64,000 nt of DNA from Actinacidiphila bryophytorum (GTDB lineage Bacteria > Actinomycetota > Actinomycetes > Streptomycetales > Streptomycetaceae): assembly GCF_016916835.1 (NCBI RefSeq), contig NZ_JAFFIX010000013.1, forward strand, positions 124,001 to 188,000, read 5' to 3'. The notes under the pieces were generated by a model that saw nothing but the letters and a program-made list of their open reading frames with translations, was not told the DNA's origin and made no database searches. Shown here piece by piece: positions 1 to 7,817 of the stretch; positions within the stretch are counted from its first letter, which is position 1; each line of letters begins with the position of its first letter. Position numbers and translations under genes: made by a program.

Positions 1-495
1 GCCAAGGGCACCGCGGCCGCCGAGTGGGACTACGACAGCATCTTCGCCAGCCACGCGGCGGCGACCAAGGACAAGCTCCAGCTGGTGCCGCTGCCGACGA
101 TCGGCGGGCAGACCGGGATGTACGCCAAGCCGTCGATGCTGCTGTCGGTGTACGCCAAGTCCAAGCACCCCAAGGAGGCGGCGAAGCTGCTGAGCTTCCT
201 GGTCAACGACAAGGCGGCCGGCACGGCGCTGGGCACCAGCCGCGGGCTGTTCCCCAACACCGCCGTGCGCCAGCAGCTGGCGGCCACGGCCACCGGCAAC
301 GACAAGGTCGTGGCCGACTTCGAGGCGGCCAACGCCTCGCAGCTGGCCGCCACCCCCGCGGCGCCGCCGAAGGGCGACGGCCAGCTGATCACCCTGATGC
401 AGCGGATCTACGGCGGGGTCAGCTTCGGCCAGCAGAGCCCGGAGGCGGGCGCGGGGTCGTTCATGCAGCAGGCCGAGCAGATCCTCGGCAGCTGA
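1..495 (+). CDS. Sugar ABC transporter solute-binding protein (C-terminal part)
   Basis: The reading frame is open from the first base, so only about 164 C-terminal residues are present. The sequence (LVPLPTIGGQTGMYAKPSM, then an 'HPKEAAKLLSFLVND' stretch and 'SRGLFPN') is typical of the C-lobe of family 1 extracellular sugar-binding lipoproteins. In that family the segment before the lobe hinge contributes to ligand binding and the 'EAAKLLSFL' helix is conserved. The gene is followed after 47 bp by two sugar permeases, so it is the binding component of the same uptake system. The ligand cannot be told from this fragment, and the signal peptide and lipobox lie outside the window. Confidence 0.9.
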   Translation, partial: AKGTAAAEWDYDSIFASHAAATKDKLQLVPLPTIGGQTGMYAKPSMLLSVYAKSKHPKEAAKLLSFLVNDKAAGTALGTSRGLFPNTAVRQQLAATATGNDKVVADFEAANASQLAATPAAPPKGDGQLITLMQRIYGGVSFGQQSPEAGAGSFMQQAEQILGS

Positions 496-542
496 CGGCC
501 GGCAGCGCAGTGGCCTGAGGGAAGAACACAAGGAGGAAGCTG

Positions 543-1514
543 GTGAGTTCGACGGCCAGGCTTGACAGGCAGGCATCGGCGTCGCCGACGCCTGCGACGA
601 AGGAACACCGCACGATCCGGAAGCAGGGCTTCGCCGATCGAACCGCCGGTTACGTATTTCTGCTGCCCTGGTTCGCCGGGATCGCGATCTTCACCATCGG
701 GCCACTGGTCTATTCGCTGTACCTGTCGTTCACGAACTACGACCTGCTGCAGTCGCCGAAGTGGGTCGGTTTCGCGAACTACCACCAGATGTTCACGGCC
801 GACCCGCGCTTCATGCACTCGGTCCGCGTCACGCTGATCTACGTGGTCGTGGTGACACCTGTGAAGCTGGCGCTCGCACTGGGTGTCGCGATGCTGCTGA
901 ACCGCAAGCGGCGCGGTATCGGGATGTACCGGTCGCTGTTCTACCTGCCCTCGCTGCTGGGCACGAGCGTGGCGGTGGCCCTGGTGTGGCGCTCGCTGTT
1001 CTCGCAGGGCGGCGCGGTCAGCAACGGCCTGGCGTCGCTGGGCCTGCCGAAGACCGACTTCATCAACGACCCGAGCTGGGCGCTGCCGGCGATCATCCTG
1101 CTGGCGTGCTGGCAGTTCGGTGCGCCGATGGTGATCTTCCTGGCCGGGCTGAAGCAGATACCGTCCGAGCTGTACGACGCGGTGGACGTCGACGGCGCCA
1201 ACAAGTGGGAGCGGTTCCGGCACGTCACGCTGCCGCTGCTGTCGCCGGTGATCTTCTTCAACGTGCTGCTGGAGACGATCAACTCCTTCCAGGCCTTCAC
1301 CCCGGCGTTCGTGATCAGCGGCGGCACCGGCGGCCCGGCGGACTCCACGCTCTTCTACACGCTGTACCTGTATCAGAAGGGCTTCACCGACTTCCAGTTC
1401 GGCTACGCGTCGGCCATGGCCTGGGTCCTGCTGGCGGCCGTCGCGGTGCTGACCGCGCTGATGTTCAAGGTCTCCAGGGTCTGGGTCTTCTACGGGGACG
1501 GAGGGAACCGATGA
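543..1514 (+). CDS. Carbohydrate ABC transporter permease (MalF/UgpA type)
   Basis: This 323-residue integral membrane protein has about six hydrophobic segments after a charged N-terminal tail of about 35 residues. It carries the binding-protein-dependent transport EAA loop near 'YDAVDVDGANKWERFRHV', which docks on the ATPase. It starts at GTG, 8 bases after a strong AGGAGG ribosome site, and its stop overlaps the next permease start (ATGA), so the two are translationally coupled. Order and type match the CUT1 sugar uptake family. No ATPase gene is present in the operon; streptomycetes commonly use a shared MsiK-type ATPase (family knowledge). Substrate is unknown. Confidence 0.92.
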   Translation: MSSTARLDRQASASPTPATKEHRTIRKQGFADRTAGYVFLLPWFAGIAIFTIGPLVYSLYLSFTNYDLLQSPKWVGFANYHQMFTADPRFMHSVRVTLIYVVVVTPVKLALALGVAMLLNRKRRGIGMYRSLFYLPSLLGTSVAVALVWRSLFSQGGAVSNGLASLGLPKTDFINDPSWALPAIILLACWQFGAPMVIFLAGLKQIPSELYDAVDVDGANKWERFRHVTLPLLSPVIFFNVLLETINSFQAFTPAFVISGGTGGPADSTLFYTLYLYQKGFTDFQFGYASAMAWVLLAAVAVLTALMFKVSRVWVFYGDGGNR

Positions 1515-2407
1515 GTGCTCGTACCGCACCCGCGCTGCCCGGCCGCAAGGCCGCCGCACGCGCCAGCTCCGGGCGCCGCACCGGCCGTACGGTGCTGTGG
1601 CACGTCGGCGTCGTCGCCATCGCCTTGGTGGTGGTCTACCCGGTCATCTGGATGCTGGGCACGTCCTTCAAGCCGGCCACCGAGATCGTGACGTCCAACC
1701 GGCCCTGGCCGCTGCACTGGACGCTGCAGAACTTCCCCGACGGGTGGCACGCCAACCCGGGGGTCACCTTCGGGAAGTTCTTCGTCAACTCCCTGGTCAT
1801 CTCGGTGCTCGCGGTGGCCGGCACCCTGCTGTCCTGCTCCTTTGCCGCGTACGCCTTCAGCCGGCTGGAGTTCCGCGGTCGGTCGGTCCTGTTCGCCGCG
1901 ATGGTCGTGACGATCCTGCTGCCCTACCACGTGCTGATCGTCCCGCAGTACGCGATCTTCAAGCAGTTCGGCTGGATCAACACCGACCTGCCGATCGTCG
2001 CGCCGAAGTTCCTGGCCACCGAGGCCTTCTTCATCTTCCTCATGGTCCAGTTCATGCGCGGCATCCCGCGGGAGATCGACGAGGCGGCCAGGATCGACGG
2101 CTGCGGCCCCTACCGGACCTTCCTGTGGATCCTGCTGCCGCTGACCCGCCCCGCACTGATCACCAGCGCGATCTTCAGCTTCATCTGGACCTGGAACGAC
2201 TTCTTCACGCAGCTGGTGTACCTCAACGACACCGAGAAGTTCACCGTGCCGATCGGGCTTTCGCTCTTCGTCGACCAGACGGGCGCGACGTCGTACGGGC
2301 CGATGATGGCGATGTCGATCCTGGCGCTGCTGCCGGTGTTCCTGTTCTTCCTCGCCTTCCAGCGGCTGCTGGTCGACGGGGCCACGTCCAGCGGTCTGAA
2401 GGGATGA
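1511..2407 (+). CDS. Carbohydrate ABC transporter permease (MalG/UgpE type)
   Basis: This second permease of the heterodimer has 298 residues. It has an N-terminal cytoplasmic segment, six predicted membrane spans and a clear EAA loop ('EIDEAARIDGCGPYRTF'). The start codon overlaps the previous stop. Its own stop overlaps the start of the DUF624 gene, so expression of the three membrane proteins is tightly linked. It should form the translocation pore together with the upstream permease and accept a sugar delivered by the binding protein at the left edge. Confidence 0.92.
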   Translation: MSARTAPALPGRKAAARASSGRRTGRTVLWHVGVVAIALVVVYPVIWMLGTSFKPATEIVTSNRPWPLHWTLQNFPDGWHANPGVTFGKFFVNSLVISVLAVAGTLLSCSFAAYAFSRLEFRGRSVLFAAMVVTILLPYHVLIVPQYAIFKQFGWINTDLPIVAPKFLATEAFFIFLMVQFMRGIPREIDEAARIDGCGPYRTFLWILLPLTRPALITSAIFSFIWTWNDFFTQLVYLNDTEKFTVPIGLSLFVDQTGATSYGPMMAMSILALLPVFLFFLAFQRLLVDGATSSGLKG

Positions 2408-3066
2408 CGCGGATGGCTCTGCAGGGATCGCAGGACGCGCGCCACCGGCCGCGGACCGGCTGGGCGCTGAGCCCGGAACGGGGCGAGCAGGTGCGGACGG
2501 CGGCCGAGACGATGGCCGTCGGTGCGCTCTTCCTGCTCTTCTCGCTGCCGGTCGTGACGGCCGGCGCCGCGTGGTGCGCGGCGGCCGAGGTGGTCGCGGG
2601 CTGGCACCGCAAGCGCGAACTGCCGCTGTGGCGCACCTTCACCACCGTCGTCCGCCGCGACCTGGCGGCCGGCCTCGCGATGGAGGGTGTGCTGCTCGCG
2701 GTCGCCGCGCTGACCTGGTTCGAGGTGCATGTCGTCCTCGGCGCGCGAATGCCCGGGTATGCGCTGGAGGCCGCGGCGCTGGTGCTGCTCGGCGGCCTGC
2801 TGGCCGGCTTCGTGCTGCTGGCCGCGGCCTGCCGGGCCGACGGCGGCGGGCTCTCCTGGCGGGAGGCGGTCCGCGCCGCGGCGGACCACGCCCGCTCGAT
2901 GCCCTCGACGCTGCCGCTGGTGGTGACCGCGATGGCCTTCACGGCCGCGCTGGTCGCCATCGTGCCGGCCTTCGCCGGTTTCATGGCCGGGCCGCTGGCC
3001 TTCGCCGTGTCGGCGGTCGTCGCCCGCAATCGCAAGGCGGACACGCCGGAGGACACCGATGCCTGA
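2404..3066 (+). CDS. DUF624 (YesL-like) membrane protein
   Basis: A 220-residue protein with about five hydrophobic segments. The start of the first, 'VGALFLLFSLPVVTAGAAW', is the typical opening of DUF624/YesL proteins. This family is regularly found directly after CUT1 sugar permeases in actinobacteria and Bacillus (for example yesL in the rhamnogalacturonan locus), but its biochemical role is not established. The chosen ATG overlaps the permease stop (ATGA); an alternative ATG lies three codons in. Its 3' end overlaps the oxidoreductase start by 8 bases, giving continuous coupling through the operon. Confidence 0.85.
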   Translation: MTRMALQGSQDARHRPRTGWALSPERGEQVRTAAETMAVGALFLLFSLPVVTAGAAWCAAAEVVAGWHRKRELPLWRTFTTVVRRDLAAGLAMEGVLLAVAALTWFEVHVVLGARMPGYALEAAALVLLGGLLAGFVLLAAACRADGGGLSWREAVRAAADHARSMPSTLPLVVTAMAFTAALVAIVPAFAGFMAGPLAFAVSAVVARNRKADTPEDTDA

Positions 3067-4189
3067 GCCCCTGACCCCCGAGGTGCCGCGCCGGCCGCTG
3101 CGGGACCGCCCGGTGCGGGTCGCGATCGCCGGGACCGGCGCGATCGCCCGCGAGGCGCACCTGCCGGCCTACCGTGCGCTGGGCGCCGGGGTGGAGGTCG
3201 TGGCGGCCTTCGACATCGACGAAGCGGCCTGCCGCGCCTTCTGCGCCGACCGGGGTGTGCCGCACGCCTACTCCGACCTCGGCACGATGCTCGAAGAGCA
3301 GCGCCCCGACCTGGTGAGCATCTGCACCCCGCCGGCGGTGCACCGCGAGCAGACCGCGGCGGCGCTGCGGGCCGGCGCGTGGGTGTGGTGCGAGAAGCCG
3401 CCGTGCCGCTCGCTGGAGGAGTACGCGGCCATGGAGGCGGCCGAGGGCGGCGAGGGCGGCCCGTACGCGGCGATCGTCTTCCAGCACCGCTTCGGCTCCG
3501 GCGCCGACCATGTGCGGGGGCTGATCGCCCGCGGGGCGCTGGGCCGGCCGCTGGTCGCCCACTGCCAGACGACCTGGTATCGCGGCGCGGACTACTACCG
3601 GGTGCCCTGGCGGGGCAACTGGGCCGCCGAGGGCGGCGGTCCGACCATGGGCCACGGCATCCACCAGATGGACCTGCTGCTGGACCTGCTCGGCCCGTGG
3701 TCGCAGGTGCGGGCGATGACCGGGCGGCTGGTGCACGACGTGCAGACCGAGGACGTGTCCACCGCGCTGGTGCGCTTCGAGAGCGGCGCGATGGCCACCG
3801 TGGTCAACAGCGTGGTCAGCCCGCACGAGATGAGCCGGATCAGGATCGACTGCGAGCGCGCCACCGTGGAGCTGACCCACCTCTACCGGCACTCCAACGG
3901 CGACTGGCGGATCACCCCGGCACCCGGTGTGCCGCCCGCCGAGGTGGCCGCGTGGCGGGACATGGGCGAGGACGTGCCCAGTTCGCACCTGGCGCAGCTG
4001 CGCCCGCTGGTCGCCGACCTGCGCGCCGGGCGCCGGCCGCGCGCCAGCGGCGCCGACGGGCGCACCAGCCTGGAGCTGGCCGCCGCGCTGTACAAGTCGG
4101 CCTTCACCGACACCACGGTCAAGGCCGGCGAGATCGGCCCCGGCGACCCCTTCCACGCCGCCATGAACGGCGGAGGCCGCGAGCTGTGA
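3059..4189 (+). CDS. Gfo/Idh/MocA family oxidoreductase
   Basis: A 376-residue NAD(P)-dependent sugar oxidoreductase. The N-terminal Rossmann fold shows 'VAIAGTGAIAREAHLPAY' at about residues 20-38, and the family signature 'EKPPCRSLEEY' lies near residue 118. The C-terminal alpha/beta domain contains the substrate-pocket region around 'GGGPTMGHGIHQMDLLLDL', where the His and Asp are the usual catalytic acid/base positions. It overlaps both neighbours (8 bp upstream, ATG/TGA-type overlap downstream). Inside an uptake operon it most likely oxidises or epimerises the imported sugar or a sugar acid; the exact substrate is not visible. Confidence 0.9.
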   Translation: MPEPLTPEVPRRPLRDRPVRVAIAGTGAIAREAHLPAYRALGAGVEVVAAFDIDEAACRAFCADRGVPHAYSDLGTMLEEQRPDLVSICTPPAVHREQTAAALRAGAWVWCEKPPCRSLEEYAAMEAAEGGEGGPYAAIVFQHRFGSGADHVRGLIARGALGRPLVAHCQTTWYRGADYYRVPWRGNWAAEGGGPTMGHGIHQMDLLLDLLGPWSQVRAMTGRLVHDVQTEDVSTALVRFESGAMATVVNSVVSPHEMSRIRIDCERATVELTHLYRHSNGDWRITPAPGVPPAEVAAWRDMGEDVPSSHLAQLRPLVADLRAGRRPRASGADGRTSLELAAALYKSAFTDTTVKAGEIGPGDPFHAAMNGGGREL

Positions 4190-5076
4190 CGACGCAGGCG
4201 GGCACACCCCTGAGGACGTGGGACGACGGCGCGTGCCTGACGGTGGAGGCGGCCGGGGTGCGGCTGCTGCGGTACGTCCACGCGCCGGACCCGGAGCCGA
4301 GCGAGGCGCCCAAGCCGTACGTGCACCCGCTGCGGACACTGGCGGGCGAGGCGGTCACCGACTACCGGCCGGCCGACCACCTGTGGCACAAGGGCCTGCA
4401 GATGACCGCCTCCTACCTGTCGGGCCAGAACTTCTGGGGCGGCGGCACGTACCTGCGTGCGGCGGGCGGCTACACGGACCTGGACAACCACGGGACCATG
4501 CGGCACGACGGCTTCGACGCGATCGGCACCGGGAGCTTCACCGAGCGCCTGACCTGGCTGAGCCGCGGCGGCGAGCCGTGGGTCGGCGAGCGGCGTACGG
4601 TGACCGCGTCGGTGCTCGGCGAGCAGGTGTGGGAGCTGGTGTGGCGCACCGAGCTGACCGGGCTGCGGGACGAGCCGCTGCGATTCGGCAGCCCCACCAC
4701 CAACGGCCGTGAGCTGGCCGGTTACAGCGGCCTGACCTGGCGCGGCTCCCCCGCCTTCACCGGCGGCACCGTGCTGGGTCCCGACGGCCGCGGCGGCGCG
4801 GCAATGATGGGGACGGCCGCGCCCTGGCTGGCTTTCCGCAGCCGGGCAGGCACCACGCTGGTCTTCGAGGCGGCGGCGGGCGAGGGCGGTCCGCCGACGC
4901 ACTGGTTCGTCCGCAGCGAGCCCTACCCGATCGTGAACCCGTCGTGGGCCTTCCACGAGGAGTTCACGCTGGCGGCCGGTCAGCGGCTGGCCTGGGACCA
5001 CCGGGTGACGGTGGTGTCGGCGGCCTGGGACGCGCGGCAGGTGGCGGAGCATCTGCGGCAGCGCGCCGCCGGGTGA
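4186..5076 (+). CDS. PmoA family protein (DUF6807)
   Basis: A 296-residue cytoplasmic protein without a signal peptide. The start is GTG overlapping the previous stop (GTGA). Motifs such as 'YVHPLRTLAGEAVTDYRP', 'DHLWHKGLQMT', 'NHGTMRHDGF' and 'WAFHEEFTLAAG' match DUF6807, annotated as PmoA after a Bacillus gene first mis-assigned to methane mono-oxygenase. The family is not a mono-oxygenase. It is regularly encoded beside Gfo/Idh/MocA dehydrogenases and sugar transporters, which fits a sugar-related enzyme with a beta-sandwich fold (inference). It is the last gene of the operon; 66 bp separate it from the next gene. Confidence 0.85.
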   Translation: MTTQAGTPLRTWDDGACLTVEAAGVRLLRYVHAPDPEPSEAPKPYVHPLRTLAGEAVTDYRPADHLWHKGLQMTASYLSGQNFWGGGTYLRAAGGYTDLDNHGTMRHDGFDAIGTGSFTERLTWLSRGGEPWVGERRTVTASVLGEQVWELVWRTELTGLRDEPLRFGSPTTNGRELAGYSGLTWRGSPAFTGGTVLGPDGRGGAAMMGTAAPWLAFRSRAGTTLVFEAAAGEGGPPTHWFVRSEPYPIVNPSWAFHEEFTLAAGQRLAWDHRVTVVSAAWDARQVAEHLRQRAAG

Positions 5077-5142
5077 GCGGGCGGGGGCGCCGCGGGCGGA
5101 AATTGCGTACCGCGGCGGCGGGAAGGGGCGCAGACTCGGCGC

Positions 5143-5808
5143 ATGGCTGACTCGGGTGACACGGCCGGCAGGAGTGGCACGGCCGGTATGGCGGACTTCC
5201 GGCGGGCGGTCACGGCGTGGGCGGCAGGCGGCGACGGCGGACCCGCGGGCGAACTGGCCGTACGCCTGCCGGTGCGGGTGGCCGTGCTGCTGGAGGGGCC
5301 GAGCGACGCGGCGGCGGTGGACGCGCTGGCCGAGCGGCGCGGCAGGGACCTGGCGGCGGAGGGGGTGTGCGTGCTGCCGATGGGCGGTGCGATGAGCGTC
5401 GGGCGCTTCGTCCGGCTGCTGGGGCCGCAGGGGCTCGGCCTGCGGCTGGCGGGGCTGTGCGACGAGCGGGAACACCCCTATTACGCCCGTGCGTTGGATG
5501 CCTCGGGCGCGGACGGGCGGGACTTCTTCGTGTGCGCGGCCGACCTGGAGGACGAGCTGATCCGGGCGCTGGGCACGGACCGGGTGGCGGAGCTGATCAG
5601 GGCGGAGGGCGACCTGCGTGCCCTGCAGACCTTCCTGAACCAGCCCGCGCAGCAAGGGCGTACGGCGCAGGCGCAGTTGCGGCGCTTCCTCGGGACGAAG
5701 AAGGGCCGCAAGATCCGCTACGGCCGGGTCCTGGTGGCGGCGCTGCCCCAGGACGCGGTGCCCGCGCCGCTCGACGGCCTGCTCCGCAGCCTGCTCAGGG
5801 ACGGGTGA
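5143..5808 (+). CDS. TOPRIM (OLD-like) domain protein
   Basis: A 221-residue protein built around one TOPRIM fold. The glutamate motif 'VAVLLEGPSDAAAVDAL' (E51, D55) is followed by a 'VLPMGGAMSVGRFV' strand and the acidic motif 'GLCDERE' (D107 region). The C-terminal part ('LQTFLNQPAQQ', 'FLGTKKGRKIRYGRVL') resembles that of stand-alone actinobacterial proteins annotated as TOPRIM nucleotidyl transferase/hydrolase. The ATPase domain of true OLD nucleases is absent. TOPRIM domains bind divalent metal and act on nucleic acid phosphodiesters (family knowledge). It converges on a regulator gene with 12 bp between stops. Its physiological role is unknown. Confidence 0.75.
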   Translation: MADSGDTAGRSGTAGMADFRRAVTAWAAGGDGGPAGELAVRLPVRVAVLLEGPSDAAAVDALAERRGRDLAAEGVCVLPMGGAMSVGRFVRLLGPQGLGLRLAGLCDEREHPYYARALDASGADGRDFFVCAADLEDELIRALGTDRVAELIRAEGDLRALQTFLNQPAQQGRTAQAQLRRFLGTKKGRKIRYGRVLVAALPQDAVPAPLDGLLRSLLRDG

Positions 5809-5820
5809 GCCCCGCCCGGC

Positions 5821-6420
5821 TCATGTTTCCTTGAGCCGGTCGCGCTGGATCTGCCGGGCCAGGGCGCGGCGCACGGACGCCGGGGCCGCCGCCGGGGGAT
5901 GCGGGGCGGGCAGGTCGAGGCCGCGGCTGATCGTGTCGTACGCGGCCCGGTAGCTGCCGGGCAGCCGCGTACGGTGCTGCCGCAGGTCCTCCTCGACCAG
6001 GCGGCGCAGTTCGTCGACGTGCTGCGGGGTGAAGTGCTTCCGGCCCCGTGCCAGGGTGTCGACGCAACGCCCGCATGCGGCGGCCTCGACCCTCCCGGCG
6101 ATCTCCTCGGCCAGCGCCCACAGCCGCCCTTCCAGCCAGGGCGCGTCGCCCTGGCCGAGATCGAGGTCGAGGCCGGGCGGCGGCGCCGGCTGCCCGGTGC
6201 GGGACGCAGCGACCTGCTTGGACACCGCGGGCTGGCTCATCCCGGAGATCCGGGCGATCCGCTCCTGCGTCCAGCCGAGGCCCGCCAGGATCCTGATCGT
6301 CTCGGTGCGCAGCCTGCGCATCTCCTCGCCGGCGCGGATGACCTCGTTCATGTCGGCGAGCATCCGGGCGGCCTGCTCCTCGGTGAGGGTGTCGGGCTCG
6401 CGGTCCATGTCCTTGGCCAT
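5821..6420 (-). CDS. Helix-turn-helix transcriptional regulator
   Basis: A 199-residue protein with a helix-turn-helix at about residues 37-72 ('LGWTQERIARISGMSQPAVSK'), resembling sigma region 4 or Xre-type DNA-binding helices. A proline-rich linker and a helical C-terminal half ('CGRCVDTLARGRKHF', 'VDELRRLVEEDLRQH') follow; the C-x-x-C pair could bind metal (inference). The first ATG of the frame was chosen; a second ATG lies four codons in. The gene is divergent from an alpha/beta hydrolase, and the 75-bp gap holds a 26-bp palindrome plus a TATAAT on this strand. It therefore probably controls the hydrolase and itself. Confidence 0.8.
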   Translation of the reverse strand: MAKDMDREPDTLTEEQAARMLADMNEVIRAGEEMRRLRTETIRILAGLGWTQERIARISGMSQPAVSKQVAASRTGQPAPPPGLDLDLGQGDAPWLEGRLWALAEEIAGRVEAAACGRCVDTLARGRKHFTPQHVDELRRLVEEDLRQHRTRLPGSYRAAYDTISRGLDLPAPHPPAAAPASVRRALARQIQRDRLKET

Positions 6421-6450
6421 ATCTGGGGTGTATACCTGAGCCCCCCGATT

Positions 6451-6476
6451 ATAACCTGGTTGTACAACCCGGTTAT
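6451..6476. promoter_or_regulatory. 26-bp palindromic operator between divergent genes
   Basis: The two 13-bp half-sites (ATAACCTGGTTGT and ACAACCCGGTTAT) are inverted copies with only one mismatched pair. The palindrome overlaps a TTGTAC hexamer (6460-6465) followed after 18 bases by CAGACT (6484-6489) on the plus strand. On the minus strand a perfect TATAAT (plus bases 6448-6453) overlaps its edge. A dimeric regulator bound here would block both promoters; the adjacent HTH gene is the obvious candidate. Confidence 0.75.
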
Positions 6477-6495
6477 GGACTGGCAGACTGCGGCC

Positions 6496-7332
6496 ATGCC
6501 CACCTTCACAGCACCCGACGGAAACCGGCTGGCCTACCGCGTGACCGGCGAGGGCGAACCGCTGCTCTGCCTGCCCGGCGGCCCGACCGACGCCCGCTAC
6601 CTCGGCGACCTGGGCGGCCTGTCCGCCCACCGCCGGCTGGTGCTGCTCGACCCGCGCGGCACGGGCGGCTCCGCGGTCCCCGAGGACACCTCCTCCTACC
6701 GCAGCGACCGCCAGGTCGAGGACGTCGAGGCGCTGCGCGCCCACCTCGGGCTCCCCCGGGCCGACCTGCTCGCCCACTCGGGCGGCACCAACACCGCGAT
6801 GCAGTACGCGGCCCGCCACCCGCACCGCCTGCGCAGCCTCGCCCTGATCGGCCCCAGCACCCGGGCGGTCGGCATCACCGTGACCGGCGAGGCCCGCCGC
6901 GCGGTCGCCGCCCTGCGCGCGCACGAACCGTGGTTCCCGGCCGCGTCCGCCGCCCTCGACGCGCTCACCGCGGGGAAGCCGGCCGGCTTCGAGGCGGTCA
7001 CGCCCTTCTTCTACGGCCGCTGGGACGCGGCGGCCCGCGCCCACCACGCCCTGGGCCGCCCGCAGAACACCGAGGCCGTCGCCCTCTTCGGCGCGGGCGA
7101 CGCCTTCACCCCCGGGGCCACCCGCGCGGCACTCGCCGCCTTCGGCTCCCCCGTCGTGCTGCTGACCGGCGAGTTCGACCTGAACAGCCCACCCGCCACG
7201 ACCCGCGAGGTGGCCGCCCTCTTCCCCGCCGCCACCGTCACCGTCCAGCCCTCCGCCGGCCACTACCCCTGGCACGACGCCCCGTCCGCCTTCACCGCGG
7301 CGACCGCGGCCTTCCTCGGCGCCGGGAGGTAA
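6496..7332 (+). CDS. Alpha/beta hydrolase
   Basis: A 278-residue alpha/beta-hydrolase fold protein. It shows an oxyanion-hole region 'CLPGGPTDARYLGD', a nucleophile elbow 'LLAHSGGTNTA' (Ser; the first Gly of GxSxG is Ala), an acid in 'TGEFDLNSPP' and a catalytic His in 'AGHYPWHDAPS', so the triad is intact. ATG 6496 is preferred over the in-frame ATG at 6475, because the latter lies inside the operator palindrome and upstream of the likely -10. Transcription probably begins at or very near ATG 6496, giving a leaderless message. The substrate is unknown; proline-iminopeptidase-like and esterase activities are both possible. Confidence 0.85.
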   Translation: MPTFTAPDGNRLAYRVTGEGEPLLCLPGGPTDARYLGDLGGLSAHRRLVLLDPRGTGGSAVPEDTSSYRSDRQVEDVEALRAHLGLPRADLLAHSGGTNTAMQYAARHPHRLRSLALIGPSTRAVGITVTGEARRAVAALRAHEPWFPAASAALDALTAGKPAGFEAVTPFFYGRWDAAARAHHALGRPQNTEAVALFGAGDAFTPGATRAALAAFGSPVVLLTGEFDLNSPPATTREVAALFPAATVTVQPSAGHYPWHDAPSAFTAATAAFLGAGR

Positions 7333-7393
7333 CCGCGGGCGCCGGGCGGAAAAGTCGGTTTGCCCCGCACCGGGCGCCCTCTAGGGTCGAGCG

Positions 7394-7747
7394 ATGAGCA
7401 CCCGCACCTTCCGTGTCACTGTCCGCGGTGTCTTCGACGGACTCACCCCCGAGCAGCGCGCGCGGCTGCTGGCCGAGGCGGCGGAGCACGACGTGCTGCA
7501 CGCCGCCTTCACCGCAGAGGGGCATATGAGCTACGACCTCGCCGCCCGGGCGGCCTTCACCTTCCGCTTCCAGGACGTGGGGGAGGACGAGGAGGACATC
7601 CTGATCGCGACCGAACGGGCCGAGGACGCGGCCAGGGCGTGGCTGGGCGAGGGCGGCTACGGGTACAAGAACCTCAGGTCCCAGGCCGAGGACCTGTCCC
7701 TGGCCCCGCTGGGCAAGCGGCAGCGCCGGGCCGCGGGGAAGAGCTGA
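7394..7747 (+). CDS. DUF6204-like protein
   Basis: A 117-residue acidic protein of unknown function. It begins 'STRTFRVTVRGVFDGLTPEQR' and contains 'HDVLHAAFTAEGHMSYDL' and 'GYGYKNLRSQAEDLS', a pattern recalled from small Streptomyces proteins of the DUF6204 family. No signal peptide or membrane span is visible. It stands alone between the hydrolase and a bidirectional terminator, so it is probably monocistronic. The family match is from memory of the pattern and should be treated as probable. Confidence 0.75.
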   Translation: MSTRTFRVTVRGVFDGLTPEQRARLLAEAAEHDVLHAAFTAEGHMSYDLAARAAFTFRFQDVGEDEEDILIATERAEDAARAWLGEGGYGYKNLRSQAEDLSLAPLGKRQRRAAGKS

Positions 7748-7772
7748 GAGGCCGGCACTGCGCACACGTGAC

Positions 7773-7800
7773 GGGCCGGCGGGGTCATCCCCGCCGGCCC
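7773..7800. terminator. Bidirectional terminator
   Basis: A perfect 12-bp GC stem (GGGCCGGCGGGG / CCCCGCCGGCCC) with a 4-base TCAT loop sits between two convergent genes and is followed by TTTG on the plus strand. Confidence 0.85.
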
Positions 7801-7817
7801 TTTGCTCACGTGCCCTG

